A stretch of DNA of 64,000 bases from CAYRSS01 sp964426945 (lineage in GTDB: Bacteria > Planctomycetota > Phycisphaerae > UBA1845): positions 27,332 through 91,331 of the forward strand of contig CAYRSS010000015.1 of assembly GCA_964426945.1 (NCBI GenBank). The letters run 5' to 3'. The translations under genes and the position numbers were made by a program. Each line of letters starts with the position of its first letter. Position 1 is the stretch's first letter. Positions 1-7,441 of this stretch are shown here, in pieces. The notes beneath the pieces were generated by a model, which did not search any database, was not told the origin of the DNA, and saw only the letters and a program-made list of their open reading frames with translations.

Positions 1-14
1 GGCCGTGAGGCTAC

Positions 15-470
15 TTAGCCCCGGCGACCTGCCGTCGGCCGACGCAGCTTGATCTTCATGTCGCGGCGCGGCTCGCGGTGATTCTCGAGGACCTTCATCG
101 CCTTCTTGATGTCGGGCACCTTCAGGACGACGATCGTCTTACCGCCCTTGGCTCCGCCCGTGCAGTACATGTAGGCGATGTTCACCTTCTCGGTGGAGAG
201 CTTCTCGCAGAGGTCGGCGGCAGCGCCTGGGCGGTTGTTGAGGATGACCGAGAGGACGTCCGTCTCGGTCACCGGTACGCCGAGGTTCTTGAGCACCGGC
301 CGCGCCCCGACGGCGTCGTCCACGATGAGGCGGAGCACGCCGTGCTCCATCGAGTCCATCATTGCGACGCTGCGGATGTTGATCTTGGCTTTCGCCAGTT
401 CGGTGAAGATCCGCGTGAGCACACCCGGCTTGTTCACCAGGAAGACCGAGAACTGAACGCAACTTTCCAT
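15..470 (-). CDS. Tandem ACT-domain protein
   Basis: A 151-residue protein made of two consecutive ACT-like modules, roughly residues 1-70 and 75-140. The first has the phrase NKPGVLTRIFTELAKAKIN and the second NRPGAAADLCEKLSTEKVN, both matching the Gly-containing ligand-binding turn and following helix of ACT domains. ACT domains bind small molecules, usually amino acids. Stand-alone tandem ACT proteins are usually allosteric regulators; no enzyme domain is fused here, so the target is unknown. The start at 470 is chosen because GGGAG lies 7 nt upstream; a longer reading from 521 lacks this support. A basic C-terminal tail follows the second module. A promoter lies about 110 nt upstream. Confidence 0.85.
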   Translation of the reverse strand: MESCVQFSVFLVNKPGVLTRIFTELAKAKINIRSVAMMDSMEHGVLRLIVDDAVGARPVLKNLGVPVTETDVLSVILNNRPGAAADLCEKLSTEKVNIAYMYCTGGAKGGKTIVVLKVPDIKKAMKVLENHREPRRDMKIKLRRPTAGRRG

Positions 471-581
471 GGGATACTCCCGCAAAACAGGCCCGGTCCC
501 TCGGCCGGGCGGGACGACCATCGGCTGCTTCCAGCCACTTCGGCGGGCGCGTCGGTCGAAATGACCCGCCGTGCGCAGCGC

Positions 582-610
582 AGTATAGTCCGCCGCGGCA
601 ACGGGTCCAG
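582..610 (-). promoter_or_regulatory. Candidate sigma-70 promoter of the ACT gene
   Basis: On the minus strand, CTGGAC (605-610) and TATACT (582-587) are separated by 17 nt. This predicts a leader of about 105 nt before the ACT-domain start. Read by eye, with no expression evidence. Confidence 0.5.
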
Positions 611-628
611 CGGACGAAGTCCGGCGGG

Positions 629-652
629 GCTCTCGCCGAGGCGAAAGAGAGC
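629..652 (-). terminator. Hairpin at the end of efp
   Basis: GCTCTC (629-634) pairs with GAGAGC (647-652), touching the efp stop codon. There is no U tract, so this is an mRNA 3' hairpin or a weak terminator rather than a clear intrinsic terminator. Confidence 0.3.
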
Positions 653-1212
653 TACTTTACTCGTTCCAGGTACTCGCCCGTGCGGGTGTCGACTCGGATT
701 TTCGTGCCGGGCTCGATAAACGGGGGAACCCGGACCTTCGCGCCGGTTTCGAGAACCGCTTCCTTCGACTGGTTCGTCACTGTGGCGCCCTTGATGGAGG
801 GGGGGCAGTCGGCGATGGTCAGTTCGACGGTGAAGGGCATCTCAAACGTCACGATGCGGCCGTCGAAAAGCTGACAGGTGACCTTCTCGTTCGGCGTCAG
901 CCACTGGGCCGCGTCGCCGACGATTTCCTCCTCGACCGTGAGCTGGTCGAACGACTCCAGGTCCATGATCACGAAGTTGGTGCCTTCGCGGTAGAGGAAC
1001 TCGTAGGACTTCGACTCGACGAAGGGCACCTCGATGGTGTCGTCCACGCTGAAGCGGACGTCCATCATCGACCCCGTCTTGATGTTGCGGAGCTTAGCCT
1101 GCATGTGGCTGCGCTTGTTGCCCTTCGCCACATGCTGGATTTCGTGCACTACGCAAAGTTGCCCGTCATGCAGGACGGTCTTGCCTTTGCGCAGCTCAAT
1201 CGCCTTGATCAT
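652..1212 (-). CDS. efp: Elongation factor P
   Basis: A 186-residue protein, the normal length for EF-P, with the three expected beta-barrel domains: KOW-like N-terminus (about 1-62), central OB fold (66-125, DVRFSVDDTIEVPFVESK) and C-terminal OB fold (130-186, ending VDTRTGEYLERVK). EF-P binds the ribosome near the E site and relieves stalling at polyproline stretches. The start at 1212 gives MIKAIELRKGK, the usual N-terminus; the longer reading adds unrelated residues. There is no strong Shine-Dalgarno. The domain I loop reads AKGNKRSHM: the residue aligned with E. coli Lys34 appears to be Asn, with Lys at neighbouring positions, so the modification state is uncertain. No epmA/epmB-type modifying gene is in the window. 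Confidence 0.95.
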   Translation of the reverse strand: MIKAIELRKGKTVLHDGQLCVVHEIQHVAKGNKRSHMQAKLRNIKTGSMMDVRFSVDDTIEVPFVESKSYEFLYREGTNFVIMDLESFDQLTVEEEIVGDAAQWLTPNEKVTCQLFDGRIVTFEMPFTVELTIADCPPSIKGATVTNQSKEAVLETGAKVRVPPFIEPGTKIRVDTRTGEYLERVK

Positions 1213-1525
1213 GGAAGAGGAATCCCGAAATCGACCCGTCGGCAGGCGGCCGTCTGCCACCCGCACCGAAGTCGCGTAGTGTGACACAAGGGGCGGAAGC
1301 GGTCAATAGCGTCGGCGGGTGCGTGCACCCTGCCGCGCGGTGCGATTCCCCGCGGTGGCGGGGGTTTTCCCACGCGTCGCGGCCTGCGGCGACCCCGGCC
1401 GCCGTCTTGCCGCCCCCGACGCGGCGCCCGACGATGGGCATGCCACGTGCAGCCGTTTTTTCGACGGCGGCGAAGCCGGCGACCCGGCTGAGCCAGGCCG
1501 CGGCATGCCCAACGGGGAGCACCCC

Positions 1526-1840
1526 ATGCAGATCCGCGTCAGCACCGACAGCAGCATTGAGGGACACGCCGAGCTGGTCGCCCAGGTCGAGCAGATCGTG
1601 GGCAGAGCGCTTGATCGCTACAGCGGGCAGATCACGCGCGTGGAGGTCCACCTCAGCGACGAGAACCGGCTCAAAGGGGGTGGCGACGACAAGCGGTGCC
1701 TGATCGAGGCCCGGCTCGAGGGGCGGCAGCCCCTGGCCGTCACGCACCACGCCGGAACCCTGGATCACGCGGTTGAGGGCGCCTCGGGCAAGCTGCACAA
1801 GCTCATCGACAACACCATCGGCCGCCTGCGCAGCCGGTAG
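1526..1840 (+). CDS. Short HPF/RaiA-family ribosome-associated protein
   Basis: A 104-residue protein with the beta-alpha-beta layout of ribosome hibernation factors: MQIRVSTDSSIEGHAEL at the N-terminus, then the strand RVEVHLSDEN, a basic region and a C-terminal helix (LDHAVEGASGKLHKLIDN). Family members bind the 30S decoding region and silence or protect idle ribosomes. It is short: there is no dimerising C-terminal domain as in long HPF. The start at 1526 is preceded by GGGGAG at 7 nt spacing; an upstream in-frame start is less likely. It is divergent from efp, with about 310 nt between the two starts. Confidence 0.75.
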   Translation: MQIRVSTDSSIEGHAELVAQVEQIVGRALDRYSGQITRVEVHLSDENRLKGGGDDKRCLIEARLEGRQPLAVTHHAGTLDHAVEGASGKLHKLIDNTIGRLRSR

Positions 1841-1853
1841 GGCGACACGCCCG

Positions 1854-2843
1854 CTATTCGTCCGGCGTGGCCCGTCGCCCGGTGGCTATTTGAACCTCGG
1901 CCGCGATGAAGCCAAACGCGGGCCACGGCCCGCGCGCCATGATTTGCTCGAACACGCGCGTCGCCTCATCAGGCTGCCGGCGGAACTGATACCACGCGCC
2001 GATCCCGTAGCCGAGCGTCGCGAAGTCCTGCGGCTCCGCGCTGGAAAGGTCGATGGTCTCGAGCGGAGCGGCGCCCGACTTGTACATCAGCAGCAGCCGG
2101 TGATAGGCCGTGTCCTCGATGACGTTCATATCCTCGCGGATCATCTCGAGCACGCCCTGCGCTTCGGACTCGCGACCCAGCCGCATCAGCGTGAGGTAAA
2201 GCCAGTATCCGGTGGCGACGAGGTTGTCGTCATGTCGCCACGACGCGCGCATGCACGCCCGGTAGGCGGCCAGCGCGCCCTCGTAGTCGCCCTGCAGGTA
2301 GCGGGCGAGGCCGAGGTGGTACCAGATGTTGAAGCGCAGCGTGGTCAGCGGGATGTTGAGCCGGTTCGGGGCGCCATCCGGCTCGATCTCGTCAGGTCGG
2401 CCTTCGATCAGCTCCGCCGCGCGGGCCAGATCCTGCTCCGCCTCCGCGAACCGCCGCAGCGTCAGCAGCCGGTGGCCGCGGTGACGCAGCAGGGCGGCGT
2501 GGTCCGGGTGTTCGGCGAGCCCCTGGGTGAAGACGTCCACCGCCTCCGCCGCCCGCCAGAGGTAGCCCAGCCGTCGGCCGTACCAGATGACCCGGTCCGG
2601 GTCGTCGGGGTTCGCGGCCAGGGCGTCGCGCGCGGCCGCGAGGTTGGCTTCCAGTGCCGTCGTCGCGTCATCGACCGGGCGCGCGTAGAGCGGGACACCC
2701 CGCAGCGAGGTGGCCTGCGGCTGGTTTGCCGCCGGGGTCTGCGTATCCGGCGAGCGCCGCGGTTCCCCGCCAGATTGGCAGCCCGCCGCTGCGGCGAGGA
2801 TGATCAAGCACAGCCCGATCCGCCGGATGCATCGCGTGAGCAT
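1854..2843 (-). CDS. Tetratricopeptide-like lipoprotein
   Basis: A 329-residue exported protein. The N-terminus MLTRCIRRIGLCLIILAAAAGC has the basic-hydrophobic-Cys pattern of a lipoprotein signal, although the residue three before Cys is Ala rather than Leu or Val. A Pro/Gln/Thr-rich linker follows, then helical repeats typical of TPRs (for example NPDDPDRVIWYGRRLGYLWR and YHLGLARYLQGDYEGALAAY). TPR arrays mediate protein contacts; the partner is unknown. The start at 2843 has GGGGAGAG 8 nt upstream, which decides it over a start 11 codons earlier. It is divergent from the peptidase at 2991. Confidence 0.75.
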   Translation of the reverse strand: MLTRCIRRIGLCLIILAAAAGCQSGGEPRRSPDTQTPAANQPQATSLRGVPLYARPVDDATTALEANLAAARDALAANPDDPDRVIWYGRRLGYLWRAAEAVDVFTQGLAEHPDHAALLRHRGHRLLTLRRFAEAEQDLARAAELIEGRPDEIEPDGAPNRLNIPLTTLRFNIWYHLGLARYLQGDYEGALAAYRACMRASWRHDDNLVATGYWLYLTLMRLGRESEAQGVLEMIREDMNVIEDTAYHRLLLMYKSGAAPLETIDLSSAEPQDFATLGYGIGAWYQFRRQPDEATRVFEQIMARGPWPAFGFIAAEVQIATGRRATPDE

Positions 2844-2990
2844 GAGGGACTCTCCCCAAATGGTCCGACCGCGCACGCGCGGCCGCTGTCCGATCTTGTC
2901 GCTGCCTTGCCGCGGCGATCACGGTGCAGGATACTGGATGGTTTGCCAGCCCCGGGCTTCGCCGGGAGCGCCCCGTCCCAGGAGAGGATC

Positions 2991-5846
2991 ATGCTTCGTG
3001 TTTCGCGCGTGCATCGGCTTTCGATACTGCTGGCTATGGCGCCGACGGCGGTCCTCGCCGCCGAGGCGCGCTACGACTACCGCGAGAAGGTGCTCGCCAA
3101 CGGCCTGACCGTCCTGACGCTCGAGGACCATTCGTCCCCGATCGTGGCGGTGCAGGTATGGTATCACGTCGGCTCGAAGGATGAAGACCCGCAGCGGCAG
3201 GGCTTCGCCCACATGTTCGAGCACATGATGTTCCGCGGCACCGACAAGCTAGGCTCCAAGGACCACTTCGAGTTCATCCGTCGCACCGGCGGCGACTGCA
3301 ACGCCTACACCGCGTTCGACAACACCACCTACATCAACGAGCTGCCCAGCAACCAGCTTGAGCTGATCCTCTGGCTCGAGGCGGAGCGCATGGCGTTTCT
3401 GCGCATCGACGAGCAGGGCTTCCACGACGAGCGCAAGGTCGTCGAGGAGGAGCGGCGCATGCGCTCCCTCAACGCCCCCTACGGCATGGTGCCCGAGCGC
3501 CTGCTGTCCGAGGTCTTTACGGTCCATCCCTACCGCTGGACGCCCATCGGCCAGATTCCGCACCTGCGCGCCGCGACCATCGAAGAGCTTCAGGCGTTCT
3601 GGGACAAGTACTATGTGCCCGCGAACGCGACGCTGGTCATCGTCGGCGACGTCACCCACGATCGCGCCCACGAGCTGGCGGAGAAGTACTTCGGGTGGAT
3701 TCCCGCCATGCCCGCTCCGCCGCGCGTGACGGTCAAGGAGCCGCCGCTCACGGAGAAGAAGGTCATCACGATTCCTGAGAAGAAGGGTCCGATTCCGATC
3801 GTCGGTGTGGTGTATCGCGGCGTGCCGATGACGCATGCCGACGCGCTGCCGCTGGAAATGCTGATGAACATCCTCGGCGGCGGCGAGAGCAGCCGCATCT
3901 ACAAGGATCTGGTCAAGGACAAGCGGATCTGCCAGGTCGCGGTGGGCGGGTCGGTCTCGTTCGAGGATGACGGGCTCTTCGGCGCCGGCGCGGCCGTGCT
4001 GCCGCTCGTGGGCGACAAGCAGAAGGTGATCACGGAGATCCGTGCCCACCTGGAGCGCGCCCGCACGGAGAAGGTCTCCGACCGCGAGCTTGAGAAGGTG
4101 CGCAATCAGTACCTGCGGAGCACCGTGACCGAGTCGCTCACCGTCGCGAGCAAGGCCTCGATGCTGGGCAGCTACCGCGTTCTTCACGGCAACACCGACG
4201 AGGCCAACCGGCGGCTCGCGCGCATCCGCGCCATCACCGCCGATGACCTGCTCCGCGTCGCGCAGACCTACATCCGCCCCGAGGCGGAAATCACCGCGAC
4301 GGTGCAGCCGCAGACCGGCGGACTGGCCAGCCTCTTCGGCAAGAAGGATGACGTCGATGAGGGCGCTGAGCCGCTTCCGGAGCCTGAGACAAACCGCGTC
4401 GCAGAGCGCGGCGGCTTGCGCGCGGCGCTGCAGCGCCCCGAATCGTTCCCGTCCAGTCCGCCCAAGGCTGCCCTGCTCGAGTCCTTCCCCGAGCCGACAG
4501 TCGTCGAGTCGCGGCTGCAGAACGGCATGAAGCTCGTGGTGATTCCCAATCACGAGGTGCCTTTTGTCACGCTGTCGCTCGGCTCGCTCCACGGCGCATG
4601 GACCGAGTCGAAGCCCGGCTCCGCGTCGATGGCCTGCGGCCTGATCACCAAGGGTTCTGCGCAGCACTCCGCCGCCGAGATGGCCGAGGAACTCGAGTTC
4701 AACGCCATCAGCCTCGGCGCCGGCGCCGACATGGACACCACCACGGTGAACGCCTCCTGTGTCAGCGACAAGCTGCCCATGGCGATGAAACTCATGGCGG
4801 AGGTGGTGCGCACGCCGACCTTCCCGGAGGACGAATTCAACGTTCTGCGCGATCAGACGCGCCTCGGGCTGTCGATTTCGAACACCACGCCCGAGTATGT
4901 GGCCGACCGCGAGATGCGCCGCCGCATGTTCGGCGAGCATCCCTACTCGCGTACACCCACCGGTGAACTGGAAGACGTGGGCGGCCTGAGCGCCGCCGAT
5001 GCGAAGGCGTGGTGGTATCGCTACATCCGTCACGACTCGTGCGTGCTCTACGTCGCCGGTGATGTGCAGCCCGCCGAGGTGGCGAAGCTGGCCGAGGAGC
5101 ACTTCGGCGGCTGGAGGGCGGAGGAGAATGTCCTGCCGCCGCAGTTGCCGCCGCTGCCCAAGCCCGCGGCGACGCACATCTACCTGGTTGATCGCCCCGG
5201 CTCGGTGCAGAGCCAGATCCGCATGGGCCATCTCGGCATCACGCGGCACGACAAGGCCTACTTCCCCAGCCGCGTGCTCTCGACCGTCTTCGGCGGCGGC
5301 TTCAACAGCCGCCTCAACGACGCCGTCCGCGTGCAAAAGGGGCTGACCTACGGCGCTCGCGGCGGCTTGTCGTCGGATCGTTTCGCGGGGCGCTTCGGCG
5401 TCTCGACGTTTACCAAGACGCCCTCAACGGTGGAAGCGGTGAAGGTGATTCTCGCCGAGATCGAGCGGATCCGCCGCGAGCCGATCTCGGCTGAAGAGCT
5501 GGACGTGACGCGCTCCTACATCCTCGGCGGCTTCGCCGGCGACCGCGAGACGCCGCAGGCCACCGTGGGCGACCTGTGGCTTCTCGAGCGCGAGAAGCTG
5601 CCTCAGGACTACTTCCGCAAGTATCTCAGCGGCATTCGCGAGACGACGGCGGACACCGTGCTGCAGGTGGCCCAAATGTTGATCCGCCCCGATCAACTCA
5701 CCATTGTGGTCGTGGGCGAGGCAAAGGCGCTCCGCGAGGAGCTGGAGAAGATCGCGCCGGTCACCGTGGTGGGGGAGGACACCCCCTCGACCCCGTCGCC
5801 CCCGGCCCCGCCCGCGCCGGCAGATCCGCCCGCGTCGGCGCCTTGA
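2991..5846 (+). CDS. Secreted two-domain M16 zinc metallopeptidase
   Basis: A 951-residue exported protein with a signal peptide (about 1-24, cleavage after AVLAA). The first M16 unit carries the inverted zinc motif HMFEH (His74, Glu77, His78) and a downstream acidic cluster VVEEERR, whose Glu154 is the likely third ligand. The second M16 unit (about 500-930) has the same fold landmarks (IPNHEVPFVTL, GGGFNSRLNDAVR) but no HxxEH, the usual catalytic/non-catalytic pairing of this family. It probably cleaves peptides in the cell envelope. A Pro/Ala-rich tail ends the protein. The start is supported by GGAGAGG 3-9 nt upstream; longer in-frame readings lack a signal peptide. Confidence 0.95.
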   Translation: MLRVSRVHRLSILLAMAPTAVLAAEARYDYREKVLANGLTVLTLEDHSSPIVAVQVWYHVGSKDEDPQRQGFAHMFEHMMFRGTDKLGSKDHFEFIRRTGGDCNAYTAFDNTTYINELPSNQLELILWLEAERMAFLRIDEQGFHDERKVVEEERRMRSLNAPYGMVPERLLSEVFTVHPYRWTPIGQIPHLRAATIEELQAFWDKYYVPANATLVIVGDVTHDRAHELAEKYFGWIPAMPAPPRVTVKEPPLTEKKVITIPEKKGPIPIVGVVYRGVPMTHADALPLEMLMNILGGGESSRIYKDLVKDKRICQVAVGGSVSFEDDGLFGAGAAVLPLVGDKQKVITEIRAHLERARTEKVSDRELEKVRNQYLRSTVTESLTVASKASMLGSYRVLHGNTDEANRRLARIRAITADDLLRVAQTYIRPEAEITATVQPQTGGLASLFGKKDDVDEGAEPLPEPETNRVAERGGLRAALQRPESFPSSPPKAALLESFPEPTVVESRLQNGMKLVVIPNHEVPFVTLSLGSLHGAWTESKPGSASMACGLITKGSAQHSAAEMAEELEFNAISLGAGADMDTTTVNASCVSDKLPMAMKLMAEVVRTPTFPEDEFNVLRDQTRLGLSISNTTPEYVADREMRRRMFGEHPYSRTPTGELEDVGGLSAADAKAWWYRYIRHDSCVLYVAGDVQPAEVAKLAEEHFGGWRAEENVLPPQLPPLPKPAATHIYLVDRPGSVQSQIRMGHLGITRHDKAYFPSRVLSTVFGGGFNSRLNDAVRVQKGLTYGARGGLSSDRFAGRFGVSTFTKTPSTVEAVKVILAEIERIRREPISAEELDVTRSYILGGFAGDRETPQATVGDLWLLEREKLPQDYFRKYLSGIRETTADTVLQVAQMLIRPDQLTIVVVGEAKALREELEKIAPVTVVGEDTPSTPSPPAPPAPADPPASAP

Positions 5847-5863
5847 GGGCGAATCGGTGACAC

Positions 5864-5886
5864 CCCTCCCCCTTTCCGGGGGAGGG
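5864..5886. repeat. Perfect 9-bp GC-rich hairpin after the M16 gene
   Basis: CCCTCCCCC, a TTTCC loop and GGGGGAGGG form a perfect stem 17 nt after the M16 stop codon. There is no T run. It is probably an mRNA 3' stabiliser or a repeat remnant. A similar CTCCCCCG/CGGGGGAG stem lies at 14107-14124. Confidence 0.5.
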
Positions 5887-6006
5887 CAGGATGGGTGCGT
5901 CGGCGGGCGCAGGCCACCCTTCGGACAATCCGAAGCCCGCGGCCCGCGCTCCCGGGGCGGTCGCGGTCCCGAGCCGCTGCGCCCGCGCGCGGCCGGTGAT
6001 CAGGCC

Positions 6007-6369
6007 CTACCCGCCCGGCCAGCCCTCCAGCGTCGCCGTGACGCGGAGGCCCGCGATGCTGACTTCCGCCACCCCGACGCCGCGGCCGACGACTTCGCCG
6101 ACGCGAGCGCGCACGTGCGCAGCCAGCCGCTCCGCGTCGGCCAGCCACGCAGCGTCTACCGTCACGACTTCGCCCGCTGCGACGCGGCACACCAGCAGCC
6201 GCTCGACCAAGCTGTCGTCCTGCTCGTAGCCCCGCGCCTGCACCGCCGCCGCCGCGCGCTCCATCAGCCCGGCGAATCCGGCGCGTAGCGCCGGCAGGTC
6301 GAGGTCGGCCAGCGCGCAGTTCCACGCCGCCGACTCGTCAAAAACGATCTCACGCCTGATGGGGGGCAT
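6007..6369 (-). CDS. Hypothetical protein
   Basis: A 120-residue reading frame of acceptable amino-acid composition, Ala/Val/Arg rich. It is mostly predicted helical in the middle (MERAAAAVQARGYEQDD, then a VVTVDAAWLADAERLAAHVRARVGEVV stretch) with beta-like ends. I do not recognise a family. No Shine-Dalgarno is evident before the start at 6369. It lies just downstream of the CAP-domain gene on the same strand. It could be a real orphan gene or a chance frame in GC-rich DNA. Confidence 0.4.
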   Translation of the reverse strand: MPPIRREIVFDESAAWNCALADLDLPALRAGFAGLMERAAAAVQARGYEQDDSLVERLLVCRVAAGEVVTVDAAWLADAERLAAHVRARVGEVVGRGVGVAEVSIAGLRVTATLEGWPGG

Positions 6370-6426
6370 GGCGGGTGGGCGGGAGGAGCGAGTAAACAGG
6401 GGTCGGTGGGTCAGCCGGGGGCGGCC

Positions 6427-6972
6427 TCAGCGGGCCGGAGCCCCGAACTCCTGGACCCAGTAGACGCCGTACTCGCCGCCGCCGCGGACGGCGACGCCGA
6501 TGTCCTTCCACGCTGGGTCGAGAATGATCGCCCGATGGTCCGGGCTGTCCATCCACACGCGGACTACCTCGGCGGGGGTGCGCTGGCCCGCCGCGAGATT
6601 CTCGCCGACGGCCTCAAAGTTGTAGCGGGCGCTGACAACCCGCGCCGCGGGCCCCTGGCCCGACAGCGGGTCTCGATGGCCGAAGAAGCCCCGGCTGACC
6701 ATCGCGCAGGCGTAGTCACCGGCGACCTTCTCCAATGTGGGCTGAGCGACGACCGGCGGCAGGTCGGCCGCGGCACGCTCCAAATTCACAAGCTGGACCA
6801 CCTCGTCGGCCAGGCGGCGTTCATCCTCGGGGGTGAGGCACGTGCGGACGATCGCCTTCTCGGCCCCGTCGGCGGTGGGGGCGGCCGTGAAACAGCCTCC
6901 CAGTGGCAGGGCGAGCAGCCCCAGCGCCAGGTGTGCGGCGAGCTTGTTCGGGTTGAGGAGTCTTGTCACCAC
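6427..6972 (-). CDS. CAP (SCP/PR-1) domain lipoprotein
   Basis: A 181-residue exported protein. The N-terminus ends in LPLGGC, a lipobox. The CAP fold occupies about residues 55-178, with its signature blocks: LVNLERA, GFFGHRDP, ARYNFEAVGENLAAG, WMDSPDHRAIIL and GVYWVQEFG. The conserved His and Glu residues of the CAP cavity are present. Bacterial CAP proteins are extracytoplasmic; many are of unknown function, while some act in spore or envelope biology. The protein starts with GTG at 6972; a second GTG follows at once, so the exact start is ambiguous by one codon. A good promoter sits about 35 nt upstream. Confidence 0.88.
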   Translation of the reverse strand: MVTRLLNPNKLAAHLALGLLALPLGGCFTAAPTADGAEKAIVRTCLTPEDERRLADEVVQLVNLERAAADLPPVVAQPTLEKVAGDYACAMVSRGFFGHRDPLSGQGPAARVVSARYNFEAVGENLAAGQRTPAEVVRVWMDSPDHRAIILDPAWKDIGVAVRGGGEYGVYWVQEFGAPAR

Positions 6973-7005
6973 GCGGAACTCGGGTCGCCGGGACCGGTCT
7001 CAGTC

Positions 7006-7034
7006 ATTCTAGAAGACGCACAGACCCCCCACAA
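7006..7034 (-). promoter_or_regulatory. Candidate promoter of the CAP gene
   Basis: On the minus strand TTGTGG (7029-7034), a 17-nt spacer and TAGAAT (7006-7011). This predicts a leader of about 25-30 nt before the GTG start at 6972. Confidence 0.55.
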
Positions 7035-7319
7035 GGTTGACCCGCTTTCCGGAAAGCCGGTGACAAGCCTGTTGCGCAGGGCTGGCGGCCCGGCCCCGAG
7101 CCGCCGCCACCCCCGATTTCATCGGCAAAACAGCTGCCGCGGGGCCAGTTGGGCCCGGGGGGGACCGGCCTGCTGCGCCGGTGTGGGGTCGGGATTATGG
7201 GGCCGCGTCAGGAGGATTCGAGCGGCCCCGTCGACGCCATGGCCAGCTATCTCACCGCGCAATTTGGACGGCCCGCGTCAGCGGTCGCCACCCGCCATTC
7301 CAGCCCGTCAGCCGGGGTC
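7035..7319. other. Intergenic stretch with a 14-bp palindrome
   Basis: No credible gene. The only structure seen is a palindrome at 7044-7057 (GCTTTCCGGAAAGC), preceded by TTGACC; this resembles the TTGACCCC...TTCCGG repeats found at 13951 and 14171. Confidence 0.4.
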
Positions 7320-7348
7320 TTGAAATTCTCACTTGATTTCTGTAAGAT
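7320..7348 (+). promoter_or_regulatory. Promoter of the giant FG-GAP gene
   Basis: TTGAAA (7320-7325), a 17-nt spacer and TAAGAT (7343-7348) sit in a locally AT-rich patch. The predicted transcript has a leader of about 87 nt before the ATG at 7442. Confidence 0.65.
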
Positions 7349-7441
7349 TCTCCCCGGTCCTTGACTCACTCACGCCGGCGGGTGTTGTCGGCCGGCCATC
7401 CCCTTCAGCGGCCAATCTCTGGCCTTCCGGGAGTGCATTGC

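Noticed and set aside
3249..5336. Long 695-codon frame antisense to the M16 peptidase
   Set aside because: Low-complexity His/Arg/Ala product, no start signal, fully opposite a confident gene; a GC-rich shadow.
7149..7364. 71-codon plus frame before the FG-GAP gene
   Set aside because: Overlaps the promoter region and lacks a start signal.
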